Made by a program: the position numbers and the translations under genes. Below, piece by piece: positions 13,501-21,488 of a stretch of DNA of 64,000 bases. The notes under the pieces are model-generated. The model was given only the letters and a program-made list of their open reading frames with translations. It was not told the DNA's origin and did not search any database. The stretch is from Imbricaverruca yamaguchii (taxonomy: Eukaryota > Arthropoda > Thecostraca > Neoverrucidae), in the NCBI GenBank assembly GCA_034440575.1, contig JAOTOL010001645.1, forward strand, positions 3,467,501-3,531,500. Direction: 5' to 3'. Numbering within the stretch: the first letter of the stretch is position 1; each line of letters begins with the position of its first letter.

Positions 13501-16500
13501 CACGACCTCTGTGTGACAGGAGAGGTTAGTTGGGGCAGCAGGCGAAACATGTCGCCTGTCCCATCGTGATGGGAAAATGAGGGACATGTTGCAGACCGTG
13601 ACATCGGTTATTCTGGAGTGGTCAGTGGTGGTGTGTGGGGTGGGAGATGTCTTTCTCCAGTACTCCATTATGCAAACATAGAGGTGGCAGAATTTTCCTG
13701 AATTTAGGCAACAGCAAGTCATGGCTTGGCTACACCTACGTCAGTTAGTTACGATGCATGTCACACATTGATGCGTCTTAGTCTCAACATGTCTGGACAG
13801 GGTTGTGATGGGTTGCATGCCATACTATTGTGCCTGAGGCATCTGACCCTGTATATGCCTATCTGACTGTCCAGACCTGTCTAGACCGTCACATGTCTAA
13901 GCAGAGTTGTGATGGGTGAGTGCCGTATCGTTGTACCTGTGGTGTAAGGTCTGCCTCTGATATGTTGACCTGGCTGCCTCAGGGCGTGGCGCACCTGCAG
14001 CAGACGTCGGCACGCCTGCTACAGACGGTGCTGCCGCACGTGCGCGTGTTCGCTCGCGTGGCGCCCAAGCAGAAGGAGCTGGTCATCACCACGCTGAAGC
14101 AGCTTGGCTACACCACCCTCATGTGCGGAGACGGCACTAACGACGTCGGAGCTCTCAAGCACGCACACGTCGGTGGGTGGTGGTGCTGTGCGGCGCCGTT
14201 GTAGCGATCCGTCGCCCCTGTCGCCTGTCGGACAGATCCAGTAGCGTAGGTGCAGCACCTTACCTGGCACCTGCGTCCGTGTTAATACCGGCAGCTTTGA
14301 CCTAATCCATGAGGCCAGTGAACATCGACTAGATAAATAGTAATCATAAAAATCCCACTTTGGTGGTATTTTGAATGCTTCAACGTTGTCTAGTAGAACT
14401 GATGTGTCTAGATGCTACTGCTGTGTCTAGTAGCATTGCCGTGTCTAGTAGTACTGATGTGTCGTTGAATACACACAAGCGTTGTCCGCACGACGCCTGT
14501 GCCGGACTACTACTGACCGAACGCCTACTCTCGATCGCTCAGGTGTGGCCATCCTAGCGAACGCGCCCGAGCGGTTACCGAGTAAGAAGCGGCGGGAGCC
14601 GGTGGCGGGCACCAGCTCGTCGGCCGACTCGCTGTCGCCGCGCGCCAGGCTGGACCAGATGGTGTCGCGCGGCAAACTGGGCCGCAGGAACGACCGCGCC
14701 AGACCCGACCGGCCACAGCTGCCCAAACAGGTGCGCTGCGCTGACCTGCCGGTCTGCCGACCACCCGACACTGCTGGACCGCAGCGGCGGCTGCTGCTCG
14801 GCCTGGACGTCGTCGAAAACGTAGTTTCATTTTTGTCACATGGGGAGTGCTGGACCAACAACCTAGTGGTGGACAACCTGAGTGGCGATTGGTTTTATTC
14901 GCAACGCCTGGAGATGATGTCTGTGTACAGTTCTGGGCACAATAGTGGTCCGTGGATACCGTGTTGGCAACATTCTGGCCGTATTTTGTCGCCAGGAGCG
15001 CATTCAGCAGCTGCAGAATATGCTGAAGGAGTTGGAGGAGGAGGAGGGCGCCCAGGTGGTGAAGTTGGGGGACGCCTCAATAGCGGCGCCTTTCACGTCC
15101 AAACTGGCGTCAATCAATAGCGGTAAGGACGGTGTTGTGTTTTAGCGCTTCTCCAGCAGTTTTGGTGGGCTTGCTGACCTGATGCCTGAGGTATAAGTAC
15201 CCCAGGGTATGCATATACACAATATTTAAAAGTTGGATCTAAGGATAAAATTTCTCACTCCTACCCCAAATGTTTCAGTTTAATAGATGGATCAAAACAC
15301 ATTAATCCGAATTAGATATAACCATTTCACTCTTCTTACTGTCTTGTGCTGGATTCTTGCTTTATCTCTGATTTTGGACTCTGATTTTATATCTGGTGAT
15401 GGACTCTGACCTACTCTCTGATGCTAGACTGTACTGTTTGATGCTGTACCTTGACTGCCATCTGATGTCTGAATCTGAGTGAATCATCTGACACCTATGT
15501 CTGTTGTTCCAGTGTGCCATATAGTCAAACAGGGTCGCTGCACACTGGTCACCACCCTTCAGATGTTCAAGATCTTGGCCCTCAACGCGCTGATCCTGGC
15601 GTTCTCCCAGTCGGTGCTCTACCTGGACGGCGTCAAGTTCTCGGACGGCCAGGCGACCCTGCAGGGCGTCCTTCTAGCTGGCAGTTTCCTCTTTATATCT
15701 AGGTCGAAGGTACGTACTGTGCTGCCCTGGGTGATAATGAGGGTGCTGTCTGACGGTACACAGTGACTATGGAGATCGCAGTCGCCTGGTGGTTATTGAC
15801 TCGTGAGGGCTGCGTGGGCGCACAATGACACCAAGCGGATGGCGTGCCCTAAAGTATTCATCCACAACCAACCTCATCAGGCCTGTGTGAGCGCGAAGTG
15901 ACCCCAAGCAACTTGCTTGGCAGAGTATTAATCCACCGCCGCCGTACTGTGAGGGATACGCTCAGCCGATTCTTGCCCTTAGTGCGACCTCGCCCTTGGC
16001 CAATATTGCTATCGGCGCAGATGTAGAGTTAGATCGCATTAGATTAGTGAAGAAACATCCCAAGAAACAAGGGCAAAGATGGTGAAAATTTGCAACAGCT
16101 GTGTGTGAAATTGCTACTGAGACAAATCGTCATATCTTACATCGGAGGCCTACGAGTGGGGTGGATCGGACGTTTAGTGATGCGGATGTATATGAGTGCG
16201 TAGCATAAAGCACTGGTAGGTGATAATGTAGTCTGCCACCAGAGGCAGATGTAGGGGTACTAGGGACACGCACCCCACATTGAAATATGGTGCCCCTCCG
16301 GGCGGGAAATGTGCCCCTTCAGGAGGGTTCGAGTGAGAGGTTGCATGGAGGTTCCACCTCAAATGGGAGGGTGAGACGGGGACTTTCCGCCTCCACATGT
16401 GAAGCTTTGCATTACGTCAATGTGCGGTCATGGAAAGTATGAACACAGGAACGATCCTCCTCCCCACCTCCACCCCACACCACCCACAGTCCGTGGCACC

Positions 16501-19500
16501 ACCAATGGTGCACTGTGTTGCTAACGGGTCATTAGTCATTACGAGCTGTTCTGTCGACAACCGCCGCTGCCCGCCTTGTCAGTGGTTATTACCAACTGTT
16601 CTGTCGACAACCGCCGCTGCCCGCCTTGTCAGTGGTTATTACCAACTGTTCTGTCGACAACCGTCGCTACCCGCCTTGTCAGTGGTTATTACCAACTGCT
16701 CTGTCGACAACCGCCGCTGCCCGCCTTGTCGGTGGTTATTACCAACTGTTCTGTCGACAACCGCCGCTGCCCGCCTTGTCAGTGGTTATTACCAACCGCT
16801 CTGACAACGATCACCTCCGATCCACTCATGCCCACAACTGACCTTTCTGTGATTATCGTCACCAACATCCCGGTCGTTGTTCAAGACTTCCCGAGATTGG
16901 GACTTCCCGCTTGATCCACTCTGCCCACAACCTACACTCGGTTTTTGCCGAGCCGTCTGAGCGTAGCTGCGACAATGCGCATGTGCTCCCGCCCACAGCC
17001 GCTGAAGGTGCTGTCGCAGCAGCGGCCGCTGCCCAACATCTTCAACCTGTACACCATCCTGACGGTGCTGCTGCAGTTCGCCGTTCACTTCGGCTGCCTC
17101 GTGTTCCTCGTCTCGGAGGCTAAGGCTCGTATGCCTACAAGGTACGTCGTCACGCGTCTCGCTCCAGTGGTGTCGTGTCACATGTCACAGTCACATGCAG
17201 CATGTGGAATGGGCCACATTAGCAACATCGGCTGGGCTGAGTGACTAGTGGGTCTTGAACGCCTCCTTCGTTTTGTATTATCGCCGGACTCTGCCGAAAC
17301 TCAGGGTGATTTCCTGTCAGGGATATAAACACCAAAATGATTATTGTGAGAGTCGTTATGTTACCACACTTGTATGTCTCAGCACCTCATTCATTCCAAT
17401 ATTTGCGCCCATGGTTAGCGTTTATTTTTACTTATTTCTGCAGTTCCACAGGTTGCTCTGCTAATTGCGTTGATGGAAAAAGTGGTGTCATTGCTTTCAG
17501 TGAGAACGGGTTCGCTAATTTGGAGAAAGAGTTTGAACCGAATATTCTCAACTCCACCGTCTACATTATCTCCATGACGCTGCAGGTAGCGACCTTTGCA
17601 ATCAACTACAGGGTGAGTTTTGGAACTCGCGTCCACAGCACTACCATGGAGAGATTCAAATGGTAGTCCACTGTTTTGTGCAAGTATGTACATTGGTGGA
17701 TGAGCTGAGGAAGAAGTTTGGCCGGTGACGGTGGGCGGACATCAGCTGACGCCGGACGGTGACTGTCGGATGTCTGAGCGTCCGGAACCACAGTTTTGCC
17801 GACATGTTGCGTATTTACCCACCACCCCCACCCCCGGGGGTCTCAATACCTTTGTGCGGCTTGGATATTTTTGACCGGAATCTGATCGTTCAGGTACAAA
17901 CACTGTATTTATATAGTTCACGTGTTACTTCGCTCCGCGGTAGACCGGTCTTTACGCTGAAAGTGATGCGAAGGGTGTGATGGAAATTACAATACTGCAT
18001 CAAGGATAGGTATTAGTAATAAGTACGATTTGTGGATTCCTTGTAACCCAAATGGCCAGAATAAAGAAAAACCTGACAATTCCGCTTTTCCATCTCGAAT
18101 ATATTACCCGCCGTAGCATGCTTATAGGCGTATCATGTTTGCGGTGTGCTTCAGTCCCAGCTCACACCATAAGAAACATGTAGGTTACAAGCTATTTGAA
18201 CATGCAAACCTTTCATGTCTGCTATGGATAGTGATCATCCGTTTGCGAGTGACGTGACCGCAAGGACACCTGTTTGTTACGAGCGAGGGCGAGACCAGTG
18301 CGAGTCTACTCCCGTGATTGTACGCCAAAACTTCGTCTGAATAACCGGCCCCAACCGTCACGCGATTGGAATCATGACAACTGTTTTGTGCAGGATTTTA
18401 GGTCGCAATTTCTTAACTCTGAATTGGATTCAGTCTTTTAATCGTCTTTTTGGCAGTTTTTGCGATATTGTATTCGAGGGACGAGCAATTTATGTTGAAA
18501 GAGAATACTGTATGTTTGAAATTAGTCGGTGCCTGTTCGGCCGACACCGACAGAGGGCCAGCGGGCCATCCGCCGATCACGTGGTTATGGCGTCATGATA
18601 CTCGACTTGTGTACCCCGAGGCCTGGCGATTGTGTGGCTGGTGTCAGTCCGATGGAGTGAGACGTTTTCAATGGCCGTGTGCGGCATATGTTGGGCAGAA
18701 AAGTTGTGAGACGAAGAGGGCCGTGATACAGCGTGGCTCCTATGCTAATTTTATAATTCGACACGCAACATTGAAGTTTGAAATGCGGACATCATATTCG
18801 GCCGTTGAGCCCCATTTCGGCAAGGTTGTTGCATAGTTTAACTGGGGCAGTTTTTTCCTTCGATCCACATGGCCGAAATTGGAGGTACTATTTCCGAAAT
18901 CCTCTAGTGAACTGTAGAACACACTTCCCAACGTTGCAGTTGCTTGTTTGCTTGTTGGGTGATTCACGACGCACTTTATGCACATTCACGGCTAATGGCA
19001 CCGCCTGCACTGTTTCGCCGGTGGACCGCGGAATTGGGAAATGTCCGAAGCGGTGCGAGTGTCGAACCCGGGACCTTTGGTACCCAGAGCCCAACACCTT
19101 AACCACTCGGCCACCCCGTCCCCAACGTTGCATTTACAGTGCCGAATTTTCAAGATATATTTGACCAATTTCTAATTTCTGAATCTTGTACTTCTGTGAA
19201 AATTCGACCCAGGGAAGTGCTTGTCTTCATAGGCTGCTATTTTACAGCGCGATTGAGGTCGGTCCGCAAGCGTCCTGTTGCGGTGTGGTGCTTGATCCTG
19301 TGCTACCGACAGAAGAGCCCATATTGCCGTCGCTCGTCCAACGTCCCGGTGGTGCCCTATGCTGGTGAATAATCTGAGAACGGGCCTCCAGCTTACAAGT
19401 GGTGTGATGTCATGGACGCACGTTGGCGAGTGATGTAGCTGCCGACAACCGTTCATGAGTAATGTAGCCGCCGACAACCTTTTACCAGCAATGTGGTTCG

Positions 19501-21090
19501 AGGGAAATCGTTTGCGAGTAATGAGGTTGCCGACAACCATCTGCGAGTAATGCCTGGTGCCTACAACCGTTTGCGTGTGATGTGGTCGCCGACGCCGGTT
19601 TACGTGTACTGTGGTTGCAGGGGCACCCGTTCATGGAGAGCTTGTCGGAGAACCGGCCGCTGTTGTACAGCATCGTCGGCTCGCTGGTGGTGGTGTTCAC
19701 ACTGGCGCTGGGCGTCATGCCCGACCTCAACCAGCAGTTCTCGGTGGTGGAGTTCCCTCCGGACGTGAGTATGCGCTACGACTCACCGCACACATCCCAC
19801 CGGGCAGGGGGATGCCGTTGAGACGACATTGGGACACGCGTGTTATCTGAGCAGGGTGCCATGCGATCATCGTTCTGCCAACTTGCGGTCTGGAATTTTT
19901 TTTCCTTCGATCCCCATAGCCGAAATTGAAAGAAGTATTTCCGAAATCCTTTTGTTGACTATCGAGCACACTTCCCAACGTTGCATTTACAGTGACGAAT
20001 TTTCAAGATCGTTTGATCACAACACACTTGGAAAAACAAAAATGTTTGTGAAGGCGATTGTGTTCTTCGGTGGTCATTATTTCCGGTGGTACAATTTTTG
20101 TCCATGCTTGGATGACTTGTATCGCCTATTTGGTCCCTCCCGGACCTTTTGGGAGATTTTTTTGGGGGGGTTAGTATGTTCAAGTGATGTTTTCCCTTGC
20201 ACTCGGCCTGATACTCTTTTTTGAATGAGTATATTTGTTTTTGGTGGAATTGATGAATTAGCTGTATGACCGAAGCAGTCGATGCGCCCCTAAGCCCAAC
20301 CCGAATTAATCAATGTGTGTAGTTTTGTATTGCAACGGTTCCACTTGCCCCACGAGCTGGTGCAACCGTCCGTGACTCGCACACAATATATCATTCATCG
20401 CCCTCTCGTCCTACAGTGACCATCACCATTATCACTGACCATCCCACCGTCCCACGGTTCCGCACAGTGCTGGTGCAGGTGAATACATAACTGACCATCC
20501 GGCTGTCCCACGATTCCGACAGTGCTGGTGCAGGTGTATTATACTGACCACCCTGCGCCGTTCCGCACTGCGAATATAGTTCCAGTGCTGGTGCAGGTGT
20601 TATACTGACCACCCTGCCGTCCACGGTTCCGCACAGTGCTCAGTGCTGGTGCAGGTGAATACATAACTGACCATCCGGCTGTCCCACGATTCCGCACAGT
20701 GCTGGTGCAGGTGTATGTATCACTGACCACCCTGCCGTCCCACGATTCCGCACAGTGCTGGTGCAGGTGAATACATAACTGACCATCCCGGCCGTCCCAC
20801 GGTTCCGCACAGTGCTGGTGCAGGTGAATACATAACTGACCATCCCGCCGTCCCACGGTTCCGCACAGTGCTGGTGCAGGTGAATACATAACTGACCATC
20901 CTGCCGTCCCACGGTTCCGCACAGTGCTGGTGCAGGTGAATACATAACTGACCATCCGGCTGTTCCACAGTTCCGCACAGTGCTGGTGCAGGTGCTGACG
21001 GCCGACATCGTGCTCTCCTACGTAGTGGATCGCGTGTGCCGCTTCCTGTTCGGTCAGACTCGACTGCGGCGCGAGCTGCGAGGAGAATAG
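1419..21090 (+). CDS. ATP13A1: P5A-type ATPase (ATP13A1/Spf1 family), 3' 17 exons, 5' end outside window
   Basis: P5A ATPases are ER-membrane pumps that extract mislocalised or mis-inserted transmembrane helices. Seventeen exons join to 2742 nt (914 codons with stop), and every intron is GT-AG with matching phase. Seen in fragment numbering: actuator TGES at 49-52; M3 within 140-160; M4 with the P5A-typical PPELP at 186-190; phosphorylation motif DKTGT with the acceptor Asp near 229; KGAPET in exon 7; ITGDNP at 441-446; GDGTND at 556-561; the family block [12 protein letters not shown] in exon 12; then M5-M10 over exons 13-17. Human ATP13A1 is about 1200 residues, so roughly 290 N-terminal residues (P5A N-terminal domain, M1-M2) are missing to the left; I find no such exon in 1-1418. 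No frameshift or premature stop is visible, so the gene looks functional. The one odd residue is His569 in exon 10. Identity rests on remembered family sequence; orthology is very likely. Confidence 0.96.
1573..3408. repeat. 30-bp minisatellite filling intron a-b
   Basis: About 60 units of roughly 30 bp alternate between GGCACCGGCTGGGCTCAGCT-type and GGCACCGGCTGAGCTCATCT-type, giving a 60-bp higher-order unit. It begins six bases after the exon donor. The first and last units (1573-1605 and 3360-3393) share the variant GGCGCCGG...CCAGAGGGG, so the two edges resemble each other more than the core. Confidence 0.9.
3600..3748. repeat. Short tandem duplication, unit about 52-60 bp, ~2.6 copies
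   Basis: Copies of tggtcagccg-cgttggctgtg-cttagactgggtgattggacggacagag follow each other in the same intron, about 100 bp before exon b. Confidence 0.75.
3852..4004 (+). CDS. ATP13A1: ATP13A1 exon b (TGES loop, actuator domain)
   Basis: The acceptor is ttcgcag and the donor gtaggt, phase 1 to phase 1. It completes TGES and continues [12 protein letters not shown] and [12 protein letters not shown], both close to the family. The C-terminal part ([10 protein letters not shown]) falls in the variable stretch before M3. Confidence 0.93.
4005..4711. other. Intron b-c, left part, AT-rich unique sequence
   Basis: Mostly unique AT-rich DNA with a short CA/TA stretch at about 4406-4432. No coding signal is seen. 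The motif cccttaaactcaaataactc (4130) recurs in similar form at 12886 and 27352, suggesting a dispersed element. Confidence 0.5.
4712..6706. repeat. 29-bp minisatellite made of the exon c acceptor
   Basis: About 65-70 units of 29 bp: 12 intron bases (TCCCTCCGACAG) plus 17 exon bases (CGTCTGATAACGGCTGC). The last unit is the genuine splice junction at 6678-6706. Units are homogeneous from about 5200 to 6706 and increasingly degenerate to the left (4712-5200). Most inner units keep the AG (gacag or ggcag), so each is a potential decoy acceptor. The period is not a multiple of three, so using the nearest upstream decoy shifts the frame. Confidence 0.93.
6690..6872 (+). CDS. ATP13A1: ATP13A1 exon c (M3 region); start lies inside the last minisatellite unit
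   Basis: The acceptor is ctccgacag before 6690 and the donor gtgagc at 6873, phase 1 to phase 1. It encodes [14 protein letters not shown], then [12 protein letters not shown] and the M3 helix ending YVWIEG. The first 17 exon bases (6690-6706) and the last 12 intron bases form the 29-bp unit of the array to the left. The acceptor choice is forced: the conserved GCVAYVL needs this frame and the nearest AG is the one in the final unit. Confidence 0.9.
7356..7493 (+). CDS. ATP13A1: ATP13A1 exon d (M4, PPELP)
   Basis: The acceptor is cgcgcag and the donor gtacgg, phase 1 in and phase 1 out. It encodes [14 protein letters not shown] and [22 protein letters not shown] in M4 is characteristic of P5A pumps and lies in the substrate pocket of the family. 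Confidence 0.95.
8164..8284 (+). CDS. ATP13A1: ATP13A1 exon e (phosphorylation motif DKTGT)
   Basis: The acceptor is ccgtcacag and the donor gtgggt at 8285. It encodes [19 protein letters not shown] and [16 protein letters not shown], with the phospho-acceptor Asp at 8226-8228. A second GT at 8289 is possible, but only 8285 (phase 2 out) fits the phase of the next exon. Confidence 0.93.
8330..8990. repeat. Degenerate TGTGTCTRCTGTGYTG-rich tract
   Basis: An irregular repeat of 10-15 bp words such as gtgtctactgtgctg and gtgttgtgtct fills the intron after exon e. It has no clear period and no sign of coding. Confidence 0.6.
9420..9574 (+). CDS. ATP13A1: ATP13A1 exon f (N domain)
   Basis: The acceptor is gtgctgcag and the donor gtgggt at 9575; it enters completing a split Glu codon. 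It contains [29 protein letters not shown], written here in pieces: [20 protein letters not shown] and LTAVEW. These match the family's nucleotide-binding domain. The donor boundary is repeated downstream in a degenerate array. Confidence 0.93.
9566..9775. repeat. Degenerate ~30-37 bp array copied from the exon f donor
   Basis: The real junction reads CACCAGGG/GTGGGTGCTTACG. Downstream copies read CCTCAGGGGTGGGTGCTAACG (9630), then CCAGTGCTGGGTGGTAGCGG, CCAGTGATTGGTGGTAGTGG, CCAGTGATGGGTGGTATTGG and CCAGTGATGGGTGGTG. Only the first decoy keeps a donor-like GTGGGT; later ones have lost GT at that position. Confidence 0.75.
10048..10223 (+). CDS. ATP13A1: ATP13A1 exon g (N domain, KGAPET)
   Basis: The acceptor is tttcctcag and the donor gtaact at 10224, ending in phase 0. 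It encodes [15 protein letters not shown] and [18 protein letters not shown] is the conserved ATP-binding lysine motif of P-type ATPases. Confidence 0.94.
10224..11873. other. Long intron g-h, mostly unique
   Basis: AT-rich unique sequence with C/G tracts at about 11469-11482 and 11657-11668 and one diverged SINE (11265-11400). No coding exon fits here, because exon g ends in phase 0 and joins exon h directly. Confidence 0.6.
11265..11400 (+). mobile_element. Diverged tRNA-derived SINE (copy 3)
   Basis: It has the family body (caatcggcgttagaggttgg) and tail (gcgtcgtaaaa) of copies 1 and 2. The head is degraded, with GGTTCTAATCTCGCGATTGG in place of a clean B box. Confidence 0.5.
11874..12110 (+). 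CDS. ATP13A1: ATP13A1 exon h (N/P domain); donor tandemly repeated
   Basis: The acceptor is ctccccacag and the donor gtgagg at 12111, phase 0 to phase 0. It encodes [34 protein letters not shown] and [11 protein letters not shown]. The last 26 exon bases plus 11 intron bases repeat downstream at 37-bp spacing. Decoy donors follow at 12185, 12222 and 12259. Reading past 12110 meets TGA at 12186-12188. Confidence 0.94.
12085..12285. repeat. 37-bp array made of the exon h donor
   Basis: Five full units of 37 bp plus a partial one. The first (12085-12121) is the real exon end and donor; the rest are intronic. Each unit is gcgagatcctggcctcttcc + caccag + gtgaggtgttg. The first decoy has AT instead of GT (12148); the next three have intact CAG/GTGAGG at 12185, 12222 and 12259. 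Confidence 0.93.
12286..13314. other. Intron h-i, unique sequence
   Basis: No repeat array or coding signal was recognised apart from one more dispersed cccttaaactca motif near 12886. Confidence 0.5.
13315..13524 (+). CDS. ATP13A1: ATP13A1 exon i (P domain, TGDNP)
   Basis: The acceptor is cctcctcag and the donor gttagt at 13525, phase 0 to phase 0. It opens [19 protein letters not shown], the conserved TGDNP hinge of the P domain, and continues through a family-variable loop to LCVTGE. Confidence 0.95.
13790..13960. repeat. Diverged ~100-bp tandem duplication in intron i-j
   Basis: tgtctggacagggttgtgat at 13789 and tgtctaagcagagttgtgat at 13892 start two related segments, each followed by gggt..g..tgccgta/catac..ttgt.cctg. 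There are two copies only. Confidence 0.5.
13983..14172 (+). CDS. ATP13A1: ATP13A1 exon j (P domain, GDGTND)
   Basis: The acceptor is ctgcctcag and the donor gtgggt at 14173. It encodes [19 protein letters not shown] and [13 protein letters not shown], the Mg-binding loop. The next residues read HAHVG where P-type pumps normally have an acidic residue (KxADVG or KxAEIG). The codon at 14166-14168 is CAC, one base from GAC. Confidence 0.95.
14543..14730 (+). CDS. ATP13A1: ATP13A1 exon k (post-P-domain variable loop)
   Basis: The acceptor is gatcgctcag and the donor gtgcgc at 14731. It starts [18 protein letters not shown], matching the family's ALLANAPER block, then a basic, Ser-rich, poorly conserved linker ending PQLPKQ. 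It ends in phase 0. Confidence 0.9.
14996..15122 (+). CDS. ATP13A1: ATP13A1 exon l ([12 protein letters not shown] block)
   Basis: The acceptor is tcgccag and the donor gtaagg at 15123. It has an acidic coiled stretch [13 protein letters not shown], then [18 protein letters not shown], which is strongly diagnostic of P5A ATPases. It ends in phase 1. Confidence 0.94.
15513..15709 (+). CDS. ATP13A1: ATP13A1 exon m (M5-M6)
   Basis: The acceptor is gttgttccag and the donor gtacgt at 15710. It encodes [37 protein letters not shown] (M5) and [16 protein letters not shown] (M6), nearly invariant in the family. It ends in phase 0. Confidence 0.95.
16238..16396. mobile_element. MITE-like element with GC-rich termini
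   Basis: It starts cagaggcagatgtaggggta and ends ggggactttccgcctccac, whose reverse complement begins tggaggcggaaag. The imperfect terminal inverted repeat and GGGAGG/CCCCTCC blocks resemble the elements at 28297 and 39650. No clear target duplication is seen. Confidence 0.35.
16540..16800. repeat. 50-bp minisatellite, ~5 copies
   Basis: The unit is caaccgccgctgcccgcctt + gtcagtggttattaccaact + gttctgtcga. It lies in intron m-n, 200 bp before exon n, and shows no convincing match to that exon's boundary. Confidence 0.9.
16999..17141 (+). CDS. ATP13A1: ATP13A1 exon n (M7)
   Basis: The acceptor is cgcccacag and the donor gtacgt at 17142. It encodes [18 protein letters not shown] and the hydrophobic M7 segment [15 protein letters not shown], and ends in phase 2 within a split Ser codon (MPTS). 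Confidence 0.95.
17501..17612 (+). CDS. ATP13A1: ATP13A1 exon o (M8)
   Basis: The acceptor ttgctttcag before 17501 is chosen because one base completes the split codon and gives [14 protein letters not shown]; an earlier AG near 17443 does not fit. The exon continues [19 protein letters not shown], with donor gtgagt at 17613 (phase 0). Confidence 0.92.
17613..18837. other. Intron o-p, left part, no feature recognised
   Basis: Unique sequence. Open frames at 18374-18598 and 18450-18836 overlap in different frames and show no recognised motif. Confidence 0.5.
18843..19170. repeat. Dispersed repeat copy A, interrupted by a SINE
   Basis: It matches 19893-20015: ttttttccttcgatcc, gccgaaattg, tatttccgaaatcct, cacacttcccaacgttgca, tttacagtg.cgaattttcaagat. 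Copy A is split at cccaacgttgca by a 182-bp insertion. Confidence 0.8.
18939..19120 (-). mobile_element. tRNA-derived SINE insertion with 12-bp target duplication
   Basis: On the minus strand it starts GACGGGGTGGCCGAGTGGTT, with a good A box TGGCCGAGTGG and a B-box-like GGGTTCGACACTC, and ends in a tail of AACAAGCAAACAAGC type. CCCAACGTTGCA flanks both sides (18927-18938 and 19121-19132). The related repeat at 19893-20015 has a single uninterrupted CCCAACGTTGCA, serving as an empty-site control. Confidence 0.88.
19427..19635. repeat. Degenerate 29-30 bp array copied from the exon p acceptor
   Basis: Seven units; the last is the real junction GTACTGTGGTTGCAG/GGGCACCCGTTCAT. The first reads GTGATGTAGCTGCCGACAACCGTTCAT, matching across intron end and exon start. 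In the six upstream units the CAG/G is replaced by ccgac-type sequence, so the acceptor AG is missing at that position. Confidence 0.78.
19621..19764 (+). CDS. ATP13A1: ATP13A1 exon p (M9); acceptor region repeated upstream
   Basis: The acceptor is gtggttgcag and the donor gtgagt at 19765, phase 0 to phase 0. It encodes [18 protein letters not shown] and the M9 helix, then [15 protein letters not shown]. Six degenerate copies of the acceptor and exon-start sequence precede it. Confidence 0.94.
19893..20015. repeat. Dispersed repeat copy B (uninterrupted)
   Basis: A partner of 18843-19170, in the next intron. It carries the empty target site cccaacgttgca at 19974-19985. Confidence 0.75.
20262..20312 (+). 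mobile_element. SINE 3'-tail fragment
   Basis: gctgtatgaccgaagcagtc + gatgcgcccctaagcccaa is identical over about 38 bp to the copy at 22530. Flanking gaatta on both sides is a possible short target duplication. Confidence 0.65.
20440..20994. repeat. ~57-bp array copied from the exon q acceptor
   Basis: About ten units contain ttccgcacagtgctggtgca + ggtg, identical to the first 24 bases of exon q (20971-20994), joined to aatacataactgaccatcc + ggctgtcccacg. The real acceptor reads ccacAG/ttccgc. Every intact inner unit reads ccacGG or ccacGA at that point, so none keeps the splice AG. One degenerate unit lies at about 20548-20590. Confidence 0.93.
20971..21090 (+). CDS. ATP13A1: ATP13A1 exon q, terminal exon (M10, stop)
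   Basis: The acceptor is ctgttccacag before 20971. It encodes [18 protein letters not shown] and [10 protein letters not shown] (M10), then a basic tail RRELRGE and TAG at 21088-21090. The start is fixed by the family alignment (PPD followed by FRTVL). About nine upstream repeat units carry the same first 24 exon bases but lack the AG. Confidence 0.92.
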   Translation, partial: FRTVLVQVLTADIVLSYVVDRVCRFLFGQTRLRRELRGE

Positions 21091-21488
21091 CCTGTGTTGT
21101 GTCCTGACCACTGCCCAGTCAGTCATCAGCTGTTCTCCGCTGGGCTGTCCACCCTGCTCCGTGGGAGTTCGTGCAGTATCTGCCACGCCACGGGTGATCT
21201 TATGCTGTTCTGCGGTCACCTGCGCTTTTCTCTACGGTAGTGGTGTGTCCCCTGCATCTGACTTGCTCTGTGGCAACGTGGCCGTCTTCTGCCAGCGCCT
21301 CGCGCTATTTCCGTGAAACTGTGGTCACACAGCGATGCTTTCTCTAGCTTGTATTGACGTGTGGTGGTGGTGCCAATGTGCCACTCTGTGTGGTGGCGAT
21401 GCGGAGGGGCCGCCGGCTGTCTGTGACCACGCCAATCCGCCCTCGTAGGTCAACGGGTGGCGGCGACACTGCATAATGAGCTGTTGCT
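21091..21488. other. 3' flank / probable 3' UTR of ATP13A1
   Basis: Sequence after the TAG, with no downstream coding signal for this gene. The first AATAAA I see is at 22399-22404, 1.3 kb downstream, so the polyadenylation site is uncertain. Confidence 0.4.

Noticed and set aside
19045..19120. A functional tRNA gene on the minus strand
   Set aside because: A and B boxes are present, but no clean cloverleaf or anticodon arm can be drawn and target duplications show it is a SINE head.
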